Positions 1 through 8,232 of a DNA stretch of 50,061 nt are shown piece by piece (positions within the stretch are counted from its first letter, which is position 1; each line of letters begins with the position of its first letter). This DNA is from an uncultured Flavonifractor sp. (GTDB lineage Bacteria > Bacillota > Clostridia > Oscillospirales > Oscillospiraceae): assembly GCA_947384055.1 (NCBI GenBank), contig CANDFO010000012.1, positions 1 to 50,061 of the forward strand, written 5' to 3'. Both the position numbers and the translations under genes were made by a program. The notes under the pieces are model-generated. The model made no database searches, was not told the DNA's origin, and saw only the letters and a program-made list of their open reading frames with translations.

Positions 1-54
1 CGCGGCAGGCCGTATCCCCTTTGTCGAAAAAGGCCTTTGGCCTTTTTCGACAAG
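1..54 (+). repeat. Partial copy of the ~193-bp hairpin-flanked repeat (copy 1)
   Basis: The first 54 bases match the end of the repeat found complete at 17722-17914, in the same orientation: GGCCGTATCCC, then a GTCGAAAAAGGCC / GGCCTTTTTCGAC palindrome. The rest of the element lies left of the window. The other copies end CGACAGGCTC; this one ends CGACAAGCC. It is followed at 64-83 by a hairpin, as at the other copies. Confidence 0.85.
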
Positions 55-63
55 CCGGGAAGC

Positions 64-83
64 CCCTGTCCTTCGGGGCAGGG
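64..83 (+). terminator. Hairpin abutting repeat copy 1
   Basis: An 8-bp stem CCCTGTCC / GGGCAGGG (one G-U pair) is closed by a TTCG tetraloop. There is no clear T-run after it. It is probably the terminator of a gene left of the window, or the right-hand duplicate of such a terminator by analogy with the other repeat loci. Confidence 0.5.
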
Positions 84-110
84 ACCTCCTGAACGAGGGG
101 CAAAAACAGC

Positions 111-139
111 TTGACGGTCCACAGATAATGTAGTATAGT
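111..139 (+). promoter_or_regulatory. Sigma-A promoter of the histidine operon
   Basis: TTGACG at 111-116 and TATAGT at 134-139 are separated by exactly 17 bp. Transcription would start near 146, about 30 bases before the hisZ start. No T-box or attenuator fits in so short a leader. Confidence 0.85.
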
Positions 140-176
140 AGCATGGTAAATTATTAAAGTGACGGAGAGATGCCGG

Positions 177-1346
177 ATGAAATATACCATCAACACCCCC
201 GAAGGGACCCGGGACCGGCTGTTTGCCGAGTGCCGGGTCCGGCGGCGGGTGCAGAATGCGCTGACCGCCCTGTTCCGCCGCCGGAGGTACGCGGAGGTAT
301 CCACGCCGGAGGTGGAATTTTATGACCTCTTCCTTCAGTCCGGCAATCCCATGCCTCAGGAGGCCATGCTAAAGCTCATTGACCGCAGCGGAAAGATTAT
401 GGTGATGCGTCCCGACTGCACCGCGCCCATTGCGCGGGTGGCGGCCACTAAGCTTCAGAGCCTGCCTTTGCCCCAGCGTCTTTACTATGACCAGACGGTC
501 TTTCGCTCCGGTGCGGAGCACCGGGGGGGCAGCAGTGAGATTGCCCAGTGCGGGGTGGAGCTGATCGGCGCCGCCGGACCCAAGGCCGACCTGGAGGTAG
601 TGGCCCTGGCGGTGGACGCCCTGCGCGCCTGTGGCATGGAGCGTTTTCACATTGAGCTGGGACATGCGGGCTTTTTCCGCGCCCTGGCCGCCCGGATGGA
701 GATGGGTGTGGAGCGGGTGGAGGAGATGCGCCAGCTTATTGAGCGCAAGAACTTTGCGGCGCTCAACGACCTGCTGGAGCCCTGGCAGGACCAGCCTGCC
801 TGCGTCGCTCTGCGCCGGCTGTCCCGGCTGTTTGGCGGGGTGGAGGTGCTGGACGAGGCTCAGGCCCTGGCCGGAGCCCATGAATCACTGGACTATCTCC
901 GGGGGCTCTGCCGGGAGCTGGAGGCCGCCGGATATGGAGAATTTTTACGCGTTGACCTGGGGCTGGTGCATCAAATCGACTATTATACCGGGGTGGTTTT
1001 CCGGGGATACGTGGAGGGTGCCGGGGACGCGGTGCTCTCCGGCGGCCGGTATGACGGACTGACGGCCTCTTTTGGACGGAGCGCGCCGGCGACAGGTTTT
1101 GCCGTCGATGTGGACGCAGTGGCGGGCTGTCTGAGCGGAGAGGAGCCGCCGGACCTGGAGCTGCTGGTCCACTTTGGGCCCGGCCAGCTGGCCCGGGCGC
1201 TGGCGGCGGTGGACGGCGGAGCGGAGAAAATTTGTGAGCTCTCCCCCTGCGAGACCCTGGAGGATACCCTGTCCCTGGCGAGAAAAAAGGGTGTGGGGCA
1301 GGTGCTGGTGCTGGAGGAGGACGGAGAAAGGCTGGTGCGGGTATGA
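177..1346 (+). CDS. hisZ: ATP phosphoribosyltransferase regulatory subunit HisZ
   Basis: HisZ is a histidyl-tRNA synthetase paralogue that lacks aminoacylation activity. It forms the hetero-octamer with short HisG that catalyses the first step of histidine synthesis and senses histidine. The class II synthetase-like fold shows in NTPEGTRD (residues 6-13), the FRSG segment near residue 110 and GGRYDGL near residue 290. At 390 residues it has the usual family length. I chose ATG 177 because GGAGAG (164-169) lies 7 bases upstream; a GTG at 159 is in frame but has no ribosome site. It overlaps hisG by 4 bases, which suggests coupled translation. The short hisG next door supports HisZ over a true HisS. 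Confidence 0.95.
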   Translation: MKYTINTPEGTRDRLFAECRVRRRVQNALTALFRRRRYAEVSTPEVEFYDLFLQSGNPMPQEAMLKLIDRSGKIMVMRPDCTAPIARVAATKLQSLPLPQRLYYDQTVFRSGAEHRGGSSEIAQCGVELIGAAGPKADLEVVALAVDALRACGMERFHIELGHAGFFRALAARMEMGVERVEEMRQLIERKNFAALNDLLEPWQDQPACVALRRLSRLFGGVEVLDEAQALAGAHESLDYLRGLCRELEAAGYGEFLRVDLGLVHQIDYYTGVVFRGYVEGAGDAVLSGGRYDGLTASFGRSAPATGFAVDVDAVAGCLSGEEPPDLELLVHFGPGQLARALAAVDGGAEKICELSPCETLEDTLSLARKKGVGQVLVLEEDGERLVRV

Positions 1347-1993
1347 GCGGGGAGGAGAATCGTCTGCGGATTGCCCTGACCAAGGGGCGCCTTCAGGACA
1401 AGAGCGTGGAGCTTTTCGAGGCGATGGGGCTGGACTGCACTCCTGTCCGGCATCCAGGACGGCGGCTGGTCCATGCCATTCCCAACTATCCTCTGGACGC
1501 GGTGCTGGCCAAGGCCCCGGACGTTATCACCTATGTGGAGCACGGGGTGTGCGATTTGGGGGTGGTGGGGAAAGACACCATCCTGGAGCAGGGAAAGAGC
1601 TTTTATGAAGTGCTGGACCTGGGGTTCGGCGCGTGCCGCTTTGCTCTGGCGGTAAAAGAGGGCGACCGCTTCTATGACACTTACAGGACCCGCCGTGTGG
1701 CCAGCAAATATCCAAACGTGACCCGGAGCTTTTTTCAGAAAAAAGGCATGGATGTGGATATCATCAAGATTGAGGGCTCGGTGGAGCTGGCTCCCATTTT
1801 GGATCTGGCGGACGCCATTGTGGACATTGTGGAGACGGGGGCCACCCTGCGGGAAAACGGTCTGACGCCTATTGAGAACGTGGCGAGGGTCAGCGCCCGC
1901 CTGATTGTCAATATTGCCAGCATGAAGCTGCGCAAGCGAGAGATTGAAGATTTTATCGCCCGCTGTGAGGCAGAATTGGAGAGGAGAGCATGA
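1343..1993 (+). CDS. hisG: ATP phosphoribosyltransferase, short form HisG
   Basis: This enzyme condenses ATP with PRPP to phosphoribosyl-ATP, the committed step of histidine synthesis. At 216 residues it is the short form, without the C-terminal regulatory domain, so it needs HisZ. The N-terminal LRIALTKGRL and the PRPP-binding loop DIVETGATLRENGL (about residues 159-172) are diagnostic. The ATG overlaps the hisZ stop (ATGA) and the TGA overlaps the hisD start in the same way. Known members of this family are inhibited by histidine through HisZ; nothing in the sequence contradicts that here. Confidence 0.97.
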   Translation: MSGEENRLRIALTKGRLQDKSVELFEAMGLDCTPVRHPGRRLVHAIPNYPLDAVLAKAPDVITYVEHGVCDLGVVGKDTILEQGKSFYEVLDLGFGACRFALAVKEGDRFYDTYRTRRVASKYPNVTRSFFQKKGMDVDIIKIEGSVELAPILDLADAIVDIVETGATLRENGLTPIENVARVSARLIVNIASMKLRKREIEDFIARCEAELERRA

Positions 1994-3267
1994 TCCAGAT
2001 TGTAAAAGCGGACGGCAGGGCAGAGCGGGAGGTCATTGCCGCAATGCGGGCCAGAGCTGCCGCCAGAAACGCGGAGATTGAGGCGTCGGCCGCCGCCGTT
2101 ATGGAGGGGGTCCGGCGGGAGGGCTACCCGGCGGTGGAGCGGTATTCCCGTCAGTTTGACGGCTGCTCGCCCTATGAGCTGGGGCGGGATGCGCTGGAAG
2201 AGGCCCGCGCCGCCTGTGATTCAGCTTTAATCGCGGCGCTGGAGCGGGCCGCCGCCAATATTCGGAATTACAACGAACAGCTGCTGTCTCAAAGCCGGGA
2301 GTGGAAAAGCCCCGACGGTGGGACGGTGGGGCGCGTTGTCCGGGGCCTGGACCGGGTGGGTATCTATGTGCCCGGCGGCACGGCGGCGTATCCCTCCTCC
2401 GTGCTGATGAATGCGGTGCCCGCCAAGGTGGCGGGTGTGAGAGAGCTTGTCATGGTGACGCCCCCCACGGAACATCTCAACAGCGCGGTGCTGGCGGCTG
2501 CCGGCATCGCCGGGGTGGACCGGTGCATCGCGGTAGGCGGGGCTCAGGCGGTGGCGGCGCTGACCTATGGGGCGGGCTTCATTCCCCGGGTGGACAAGCT
2601 GGTGGGGCCGGGCAACGCGTACGTGGCTGCGGCCAAGCGTATGGCCTATGGAACTCTGGATATCGATATGGTGGCGGGGCCATCGGAGGTACTGGTCATT
2701 GCCGATGAGACCGCCGTTCCCAGGCATATTGCCGCCGACCTTCTCAGCCAGGCGGAGCACGACAAGCTGGCCTCCGCGGTGCTGCTGGCCACCAGTCAGA
2801 CACTGGCGGAGGCGGTCAGCGCCGAACTGGTCCGCCAGACGGCGTATCTCAGCCGGAGAGAGATCATCGAGGCGTCTCTGCGGGATTTCGGATGCGCCGT
2901 CGTGTGTGAGGACCTGAACCAGGCGGCGGTACTGGCCAATGAAATTGCGCCGGAGCACCTGGAGATTGTTACAGAGGACCCCCGGGGTCTGCTGCCCGCC
3001 ATCCGCAACGCGGGAGCGGTGTTCCTGGGGCCGTGGTCGCCGGAGCCCCTGGGGGACTACATGGCGGGACCCAACCACGTTCTGCCCACCTCGGGCACCG
3101 CCCGGTTCTTCTCGCCCCTGAGCGTGGACAGCTTCCTCAAGACTATGAGTGTGGTGGAATACGGCCGGGACAGCCTGGAGAAGGTGCACCGGCAGGTGAT
3201 CGCCCTGGCGGAGGCGGAGCATCTGACCGCTCACGCTAACTCCATCCGGGTGCGGTTTGCGGAATAG
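1990..3267 (+). CDS. hisD: Histidinol dehydrogenase
   Basis: HisD carries out the last two steps, oxidising L-histidinol to histidine with two NAD+ and a zinc ion. The 425-residue length is typical. Visible signatures are YVPGGTAAYPSS (near 125), GPGNAYVAAAK (near 205), GPSEVLVIAD (near 233) and the zinc/catalytic QAEHD (near 254), plus the C-terminal EAEHLTAHANS histidines. It starts with an ATG in a 4-base overlap with hisG, behind GGAGAG. All expected residues are present, so it is probably active. Confidence 0.97.
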   Translation: MIQIVKADGRAEREVIAAMRARAAARNAEIEASAAAVMEGVRREGYPAVERYSRQFDGCSPYELGRDALEEARAACDSALIAALERAAANIRNYNEQLLSQSREWKSPDGGTVGRVVRGLDRVGIYVPGGTAAYPSSVLMNAVPAKVAGVRELVMVTPPTEHLNSAVLAAAGIAGVDRCIAVGGAQAVAALTYGAGFIPRVDKLVGPGNAYVAAAKRMAYGTLDIDMVAGPSEVLVIADETAVPRHIAADLLSQAEHDKLASAVLLATSQTLAEAVSAELVRQTAYLSRREIIEASLRDFGCAVVCEDLNQAAVLANEIAPEHLEIVTEDPRGLLPAIRNAGAVFLGPWSPEPLGDYMAGPNHVLPTSGTARFFSPLSVDSFLKTMSVVEYGRDSLEKVHRQVIALAEAEHLTAHANSIRVRFAE

Positions 3268-3277
3268 GAGGATGGTT

Positions 3278-3853
3278 ATGAGAACGTCCAGTATTTCCCG
3301 GGAAACCGGGGAGACCGCCGTCTCCGTGAAGCTGACCCTGGAGGGCGGGCCGGTAAAGGTCTCTACCGGAATCGGTTTTTTTGACCATATGCTGACGGCG
3401 CTGGCCTTTTACGGCGGTCTGGGACTGGAGCTCACCGCCAAAGGCGACCTGGAGGTGGACGGCCACCACACGGTGGAGGATGTGGGGATTGTGCTGGGGC
3501 AGGCCCTGCGGGGAGCTCTGGGGGACCGGCGGGGAATCCGCCGTTACGCCTCCGCCTATATTCCCATGGACGAGGCCCTGTGCTTTACGGCGCTGGACTT
3601 CTCCAACCGGCCCTTTCTGCGCTTTGAGGCGGATATGCCCCAGGCGCGGATTGGGGCGTATGACGCCTGCCTGACGGAGGAGTTTATGCGGGCCCTGGCG
3701 GTGAACAGCGGATTGACGCTGCACATGCGGACCTGCTATGGGAAGAATGCCCACCACATCACCGAGGCCCTGTTTAAAGCTCTGGGCGTGGCCCTCCGGG
3801 ACGCGGTGCGGGTGGAGGGCACGGAAGTGACCTCCACGAAAGGTGTCCTGTGA
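3278..3853 (+). CDS. hisB: Imidazoleglycerol-phosphate dehydratase
   Basis: This is the monofunctional bacterial IGPD, which dehydrates imidazole glycerol phosphate to imidazole acetol phosphate using Mn2+. The 191 residues carry GIGFFDHML (about 30-38), the metal-binding DGHHTVEDVG (about 60-69) and the second HH pair in NAHHITEALFK near 156. The ORF opens further upstream, but ATG 3278 is placed 6 bases after a perfect AGGAGG (3266-3271), while ATG 3272 touches that site. There is no fused histidinol-phosphatase domain, so the phosphatase must be encoded elsewhere. Confidence 0.95.
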   Translation: MRTSSISRETGETAVSVKLTLEGGPVKVSTGIGFFDHMLTALAFYGGLGLELTAKGDLEVDGHHTVEDVGIVLGQALRGALGDRRGIRRYASAYIPMDEALCFTALDFSNRPFLRFEADMPQARIGAYDACLTEEFMRALAVNSGLTLHMRTCYGKNAHHITEALFKALGVALRDAVRVEGTEVTSTKGVL

Positions 3854-4293
3854 AGGCAGAGGTGCGGGAGGTGTACCCGGAGGAGCTGGAGGCCCTTTTG
3901 GAACTCTACACCTGCCGCCACGAGAACGGCGTACCGCCTGCGACCCCGGCCCGGTCCGCGCTGTGGGAGAGCCTGCTGGAGGATCCCCGCTATCATATTC
4001 TTGTCGCGGAGCGGGCGGGGCGGCTGTGCGCCTCCTGCACGCTGGTAGTAGTCCCCAATTTGACGCGGAATCTGCGGCCCTATGGACTGATTGAGAATGT
4101 CGTTACCCGGCAGGAGTGCCGGAGGCAGGGTCTGGCCTCCGCCTGTCTGAGCCGTGCGCGGGAGCTGGCAGAGGCGGCGGGGTGCTATAAGATGATGCTG
4201 CTCACCGGGGCGAAGGACAGGGGTACACTGGATTTTTATAAGCGTGCAGGGTACAACAGCAGGGACAAGACGGCGTTTATTCAATGGCTGTAG
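3850..4293 (+). CDS. GNAT-family N-acetyltransferase within the his operon
   Basis: A 147-residue acyl-CoA-dependent acetyltransferase fold. The acetyl-CoA loop is seen as VVTRQECRRQGLASACLSRA (about 79-98), followed by the usual final strand (LDFYKRAGYNSRDKTAF). It begins with GTG in a GTGA overlap with the hisB stop, so it is translated as part of the operon. The substrate cannot be read from sequence. It is not a known histidine enzyme, and placement between hisB and hisH may reflect shared regulation only. A 21-base gap with a strong GGGGAGAG site separates it from hisH. Confidence 0.85.
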   Translation: MKAEVREVYPEELEALLELYTCRHENGVPPATPARSALWESLLEDPRYHILVAERAGRLCASCTLVVVPNLTRNLRPYGLIENVVTRQECRRQGLASACLSRARELAEAAGCYKMMLLTGAKDRGTLDFYKRAGYNSRDKTAFIQWL

Positions 4294-4314
4294 CAGGATA
4301 GGGGAGAGAAAGCT

Positions 4315-4923
4315 GTGAGCTATACCGCGATTGTAGACTACGGTGTGGGAAATTTGAAGAGCATTACCAACGCCATGGGCTATCTGGGTCTGGAGACCCG
4401 CATCACCGGCGACGCCGGAGAGCTGGAGCGGGCGGACGCCGTCATCCTGCCGGGCGTGGGGGCCTTCCCCGATGCGGCGGAGCGCCTGCGGGGGCCGGGT
4501 CTGGACCGGGTCCTCCGGGAACAGGCGGAGAAGAAACCGGTATTGGGCATCTGCCTGGGGATGCAGCTGCTGTTCGACGGGGGAGAGGAGGTCAGGCACT
4601 GCGCAGGGCTTGGCCTGGTGGGGGGACAGGTGGTCCGGATTCCCACCGCCTGCAAGCTCCCCCACATCGGCTGGAACAGCCTGACCTTCCCCAATCCTTC
4701 GCCGCTTTTTGCGGGACTGGACGAGGGGACGTATGTATACTTTGTCCACAGCTACTGCGGTATGGCCGCCGATGCCGCCGACGTGCTGGCCCTGACGGAC
4801 TACGGCGTGCCGGTGACAGCGGCGGTGGGCCGGGGAAACGTATACGGCTGCCAGTTCCATCCGGAGAAGAGCGGGGAGGCCGGATTGCAGATTTTGAAGA
4901 ATTTTGGAGGACTGAACCGATGA
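4315..4923 (+). CDS. hisH: Imidazole glycerol phosphate synthase, glutaminase subunit HisH
   Basis: HisH is a class I glutamine amidotransferase that passes ammonia to HisF. The 202 residues contain the nucleophile motif GICLGMQLLF (Cys near 80) and the His-Glu pair in CQFHPEKSG (near 180). The N-terminal VDYGVGNLKS is typical. The start is GTG 4315 with GGGGAGAG 6 bases upstream. The gene overlaps hisA by 4 bases. HisF is also present in this operon, so the two-subunit synthase is complete. Confidence 0.96.
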   Translation: MSYTAIVDYGVGNLKSITNAMGYLGLETRITGDAGELERADAVILPGVGAFPDAAERLRGPGLDRVLREQAEKKPVLGICLGMQLLFDGGEEVRHCAGLGLVGGQVVRIPTACKLPHIGWNSLTFPNPSPLFAGLDEGTYVYFVHSYCGMAADAADVLALTDYGVPVTAAVGRGNVYGCQFHPEKSGEAGLQILKNFGGLNR

Positions 4924-5642
4924 TCATACTGCCCGCGATCGACCTGAAAGAGGGTAAAGCGGTGCGCCTTTACCAGGGGAAATTTGAGACGGCCCATCAG
5001 GTGGCAGAGGACCCGCTGGCCACGGCGGAGGCCTTTGCCGCGGCGGGAGCCAGATATATCCATATGGTGGATCTGGACGGAGCCCGCTGCGGTGTGCGGC
5101 GCAATGGTTCCGTGGTGCGGACGGTGGCAGAGCGTTCCGGCCTGCGGGTGGAGCTGGGAGGCGGCATCCGCACCATGGAAGACCTGGAGGCGGTCTTTGG
5201 GCTGGGGGTGTACCGGGCGGTGATCGGTTCCGCCGCTGTCAGCGATCCGGATTTCGTCCACGCCGCTGCGGAGCGGTACGGGGAGCGCATTGCCGTGGGT
5301 ATTGACGCGCTGGACGGCGTGGTCCGGACGGCCGGATGGGAGGTATCCTCCGGACTGGACTGCCTGGACTTTGCCGGGCAGATGGAGGAAATGGGTGTAA
5401 AGATAATTATCTTTACAGATATTGCGACTGATGGGATGCTCTCCGGCCCCTCCCTGGAATGGCTGAGGGCCCTCCAAAAGGTCTATGGAGGGCGGATTGT
5501 GGCTTCCGGCGGGGTTTCCTGCAATGAGGATGTCCGGGTTCTGGCGGCGATGGGCCTCTATGGGGCTATTATCGGGAAGGCGTACTACGCCGGGACCCTG
5601 GCGCTGTCCGAAGCCGTGGCGGACGCGGGACCGCAGACGTGA
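4920..5642 (+). CDS. hisA: ProFAR isomerase HisA
   Basis: A (beta/alpha)8-barrel isomerase that converts ProFAR to PRFAR. The 240-residue length fits. The catalytic aspartates lie in ILPAIDLKEGKAVRL (Asp8) and in FTDIATDGM (Asp near 170 of the second half-barrel). The phosphate-binding loops GGGIRTMEDL and VASGGVS are present. ATG 4920 overlaps the hisH stop. Its half-barrel duplication resembles hisF in the same operon, as in other bacteria. Confidence 0.96.
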   Translation: MIILPAIDLKEGKAVRLYQGKFETAHQVAEDPLATAEAFAAAGARYIHMVDLDGARCGVRRNGSVVRTVAERSGLRVELGGGIRTMEDLEAVFGLGVYRAVIGSAAVSDPDFVHAAAERYGERIAVGIDALDGVVRTAGWEVSSGLDCLDFAGQMEEMGVKIIIFTDIATDGMLSGPSLEWLRALQKVYGGRIVASGGVSCNEDVRVLAAMGLYGAIIGKAYYAGTLALSEAVADAGPQT

Positions 5643-6148
5643 AAATCGCGGTGATCGGCTACAGCGGGGCGGGGAAATCCACCCTGGCCCGGGCGCTGGG
5701 AAAGCGGTACGGCATACCGGTGCTCCATATGGACCGGGTTCACCACGCCCCCGGCTGGCAGGTGCGGGACCGGGAGGAGGCCCGCCGGATGGTGCTCCAT
5801 GTTATGGAGGGGCCCGACTGGGTGATTGACGGAAATTATACCAATTTCTTTTATAGGCGGCGGATGGCGGAGGCTGATGCGGTTATTTTTCTTGCGCTGC
5901 CCCGGCTGAACTGCTTTTTCCGGGCGGTAAAGCGTTTTTTCCGCTATCGGGGACAGACCCGCGCGGATATGGCGGAGGGCTGTACGGAGAAAATGGACTG
6001 GGAATTTATATGCTGGCTGCTGTGGAAGGGCCGGGGTCGGCAGAAACGGCGCTGGATGGAGGCGGGCCTGGGGGAGCATCTGGACAAAGTGACCGTTTTA
6101 AAGAGCCAGAGAGCGATTGACACATATTGGGAGGGGCGCTCATGTTAG
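5639..6148 (+). CDS. P-loop kinase-like protein (FlaR/topology-modulation type)
   Basis: A 169-residue P-loop NTPase with a clear Walker A, GYSGAGKST (residues 7-15), and the nucleotide-kinase-like features LHMDRVHHAPGW and GPDWVIDGNYTNFFYRRR. These match the adenylate kinase-related family annotated as DNA topology modulation protein FlaR, whose substrate is poorly defined. It starts with GTG overlapping the hisA stop and runs 7 bases into hisF. It has no known role in histidine synthesis. Its codon use looks like that of its neighbours, so recent transfer is not evident. Confidence 0.8.
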   Translation: MKIAVIGYSGAGKSTLARALGKRYGIPVLHMDRVHHAPGWQVRDREEARRMVLHVMEGPDWVIDGNYTNFFYRRRMAEADAVIFLALPRLNCFFRAVKRFFRYRGQTRADMAEGCTEKMDWEFICWLLWKGRGRQKRRWMEAGLGEHLDKVTVLKSQRAIDTYWEGRSC

Positions 6149-6897
6149 CCAAACGCATTATTCCCTGCCTGGACGTGCGGGACGGCCGGGTGGTAAAGGG
6201 AGTCAATTTCGTCAATATCCGGGACGCCGGGGACCCGGTGGAGCTGGCAAGCTACTACTCTGGCCAGGGAGCGGACGAAATTGTCTTTCTGGACATCACC
6301 GCCACCAGTGACGGCCGGAATACCGTGGCCGGCGTGGTGGAACGCACCGCCGCCCAGATATTTGTGCCGCTGACCGTGGGAGGCGGCATCCGCACCCTGG
6401 AGGATTTTCAGCGGCTTCTGCGGGCGGGGGCGGACAAAATCTCGGTGAATTCCGCGGCTGTGGCGGACCCGGAACTGCTCTCCCGGGCGGCGGAGCGCTT
6501 TGGTTCCCAGTGTGTGGTGCTGGCCATCGACGCCCGGAGCCGGGGGGACGGCACATACGAGGTCGTCACCGCCGGGGGACGGCGACCCACGGGGCTGGAC
6601 GCCGTCGAGTGGGCCCGCCGGGGCCAGGCGCTGGGGGCGGGAGAGATTCTGCTGACCTCCATGGACGCCGACGGCACCAAAGCGGGCTTTGACCTGGCTA
6701 TGACCCGGGCAGTGGCGGAGGCGGTGTCCGTTCCGGTAATCGCCTCCGGCGGCTGCGGCGGTCTGGCCCATTTTGCTCAGGTATTTGCGGAGACCGGCTG
6801 TGACGCGGCGCTGGCGGCCTCCCTGTTCCACTTTGGGGAACTGACGGTGCCCCAGGTAAAAGAGCATCTGCGGATGCGGAACATCCCGGTGAGGTGA
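6142..6897 (+). CDS. hisF: Imidazole glycerol phosphate synthase, cyclase subunit HisF
   Basis: HisF uses ammonia from HisH to convert PRFAR into IGP and AICAR. The 251-residue barrel starts with IIPCLDVRDGRVVKGVNF (catalytic Asp11) and has the second catalytic Asp in LLTSMDADGTKAGFD (near 176). ATG 6142 is preceded by GGGAGGGG 5 bases upstream; an in-frame TTG at 6127 sits inside that ribosome site and is rejected. The gene overlaps the preceding kinase by 7 bases. Confidence 0.96.
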   Translation: MLAKRIIPCLDVRDGRVVKGVNFVNIRDAGDPVELASYYSGQGADEIVFLDITATSDGRNTVAGVVERTAAQIFVPLTVGGGIRTLEDFQRLLRAGADKISVNSAAVADPELLSRAAERFGSQCVVLAIDARSRGDGTYEVVTAGGRRPTGLDAVEWARRGQALGAGEILLTSMDADGTKAGFDLAMTRAVAEAVSVPVIASGGCGGLAHFAQVFAETGCDAALAASLFHFGELTVPQVKEHLRMRNIPVR

Positions 6898-6902
6898 CAG
6901 AA

Positions 6903-7235
6903 ATGGCCTTTGACTTAAACCTGCTCTTTCAGAAATCGGAGCTGATTCCCGTTATCATCCAGGAGGCTGATACGCTGGAGGTGCTGATGCTGGGCTTCAC
7001 CAACCGGCGGGCGGTGGAGCTGACCCTGGAGACCGGCACCGCCTGGTTCTGGAGCCGCAGCCGGCGGGAGCTGTGGAACAAAGGGGGGACCTCCGGGAAC
7101 TTCCTCCATGTGAAAAAAATTGTCACCGACTGCGATACCGATACCCTGCTCTACCTCTGCAAGCCGGACGGCCCCGCCTGCCACACGGGGAACCGCACCT
7201 GCTTTTTCAATACCATTATGGAGGGAATGCCATGA
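6903..7235 (+). CDS. hisI: Phosphoribosyl-AMP cyclohydrolase HisI
   Basis: This enzyme opens the adenine ring of PR-AMP and needs zinc and magnesium. The 110 residues show FWSRSRRELWNKGGTSGN and the zinc/magnesium cluster VTDCDTDTLL...CHTG..TCFFN with its three cysteines. It is the monofunctional form, separate from HisE. I chose ATG 6903 because GAGGTG lies 6 bases upstream; a GTG at 6894 overlapping the hisF stop would add three residues and cannot be excluded. The stop overlaps the hisE start. Confidence 0.93.
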   Translation: MAFDLNLLFQKSELIPVIIQEADTLEVLMLGFTNRRAVELTLETGTAWFWSRSRRELWNKGGTSGNFLHVKKIVTDCDTDTLLYLCKPDGPACHTGNRTCFFNTIMEGMP

Positions 7236-7561
7236 ATGACCAAGTGCTGCACAGCCTGTACCAGGTAATTTTACAGCGGCAGCGGGAGCCCCAGGAGGGG
7301 TCCTACACCTGCTATCTGTTTGACCAGGGGCTGGATAAAATCTTGAAGAAGGTGGGGGAGGAGTGCGCCGAGACCATTATTGCCGCCAAGAACGGGCGTC
7401 AGGAGGAGACGGTAGGGGAGCTCTCCGACTTGTTCTATCATCTGCTGGTGATGATGGCGGCACAGGACATCCCTCTGGAGGCAGTGCTGGAAAATCTGGA
7501 CCGCCGCAGCTATAAAATCGGCAATCTGAAGCAGATAAAGCAGGTGGACCGGGAGACCTGA
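7232..7561 (+). CDS. hisE: Phosphoribosyl-ATP pyrophosphatase HisE
   Basis: HisE hydrolyses phosphoribosyl-ATP to PR-AMP and belongs to the MazG-like all-alpha pyrophosphatases. The 109 residues contain KVGEECAETIIAAKNG (metal-binding EExxE, about 40-50) and the downstream ELSDLFYHLLVMM (acidic metal-ligand helix). ATG 7232 overlaps the hisI stop (ATGA). It is the last gene of the operon and is followed by two hairpins facing the convergent gene at 7663. Confidence 0.94.
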   Translation: MNDQVLHSLYQVILQRQREPQEGSYTCYLFDQGLDKILKKVGEECAETIIAAKNGRQEETVGELSDLFYHLLVMMAAQDIPLEAVLENLDRRSYKIGNLKQIKQVDRET

Positions 7562-7590
7562 TTTTTTAAAAGGAAAATGCTCAGCGTGTC

Positions 7591-7657
7591 GGAAAAGCAG
7601 CTTTGCCGCTTTTCCAACCTCGGTGCGGCCTGCCCCCGAAATCCGGGGACAGGCCGC
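7591..7657. terminator. Two hairpins between convergent operons
   Basis: The first hairpin has 8-bp arms GGAAAAGC / GCTTTTCC at 7591-7598 and 7608-7615. The second has arms GCGGCCTG / CAGGCCGC at 7625-7632 and 7650-7657, extended by a CCCC/GGGG inner stem with one bulge. Neither has a strong T-run. They separate hisE from the minus-strand gene ending at 7663 and may end transcription from both sides. Confidence 0.55.
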
Positions 7658-7662
7658 CGGCG

Positions 7663-8232
7663 TTACTGGTCTCCGAAGAGCTGAGGCCGGGAGAGGGAGG
7701 GGGTCTGGGCGTAGGTTACGAACATCATATACAGGCGGGCGAGGGTGTCCCACACCAGATGGTCTACAATGCCGGTTTCCTCCGCCTGGTTGAGATGCTG
7801 GACCCAGCGGATGTTCTGAACGGTGGCCTCATCCATGGTGCCGTTGACCTGGGTGTCGGCCAGCCCCTCCAGAATACAGCCCAGCGCTAAAAACATGGAC
7901 TGAATCAGTCCCAGATGAACACAGCTCTGTCCGGGGGAAATGGTGTAGTCTCGGGAAGGGTAGCCGCTACAGGGCAGGGGCGGGGCCAGGCAGGTGCAGC
8001 AGGTCTGATAGCACGAGACAATCGCGTCCCACACGGCGTTGTCCACCACCCCCGTTACCGGCGGGAAGAGCTCCCGCTGAAAGAGCATCACCGCCTCCAG
8101 GGTGCGTTCACCGAAGACGCCGTCGGGGATGAGGCGGGGGAGCCATGGATGCCGGAAAGAGATGGTCCGCAGCATGGTTTGCAGGTCAAAGACTGAACGG
8201 CCCGCGGTGCTGGGCACACAGGTACAGCTCAT
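7663..8232 (-). CDS. Protein with two peptidoglycan-binding domains
   Basis: This 189-residue protein consists of two PG_binding_1-like repeats. The first, about residues 10-75, contains LIPDGVFGERTLEAVMLFQ and GVVDNAVWDAI. The second, about 105-175, contains NGTMDEATVQN and GIVDHLVWDTLARLY. A Cys/Pro linker joins them (CCTCLAPPLPCSGY). No catalytic domain or signal peptide is visible. The start overlaps the upstream SpoIID-domain gene by 4 bases, so the two are coupled and may act together on spore or forespore wall. The role is inferred from domains and the neighbour only. Confidence 0.85.
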   Translation of the reverse strand: MSCTCVPSTAGRSVFDLQTMLRTISFRHPWLPRLIPDGVFGERTLEAVMLFQRELFPPVTGVVDNAVWDAIVSCYQTCCTCLAPPLPCSGYPSRDYTISPGQSCVHLGLIQSMFLALGCILEGLADTQVNGTMDEATVQNIRWVQHLNQAEETGIVDHLVWDTLARLYMMFVTYAQTPSLSRPQLFGDQ

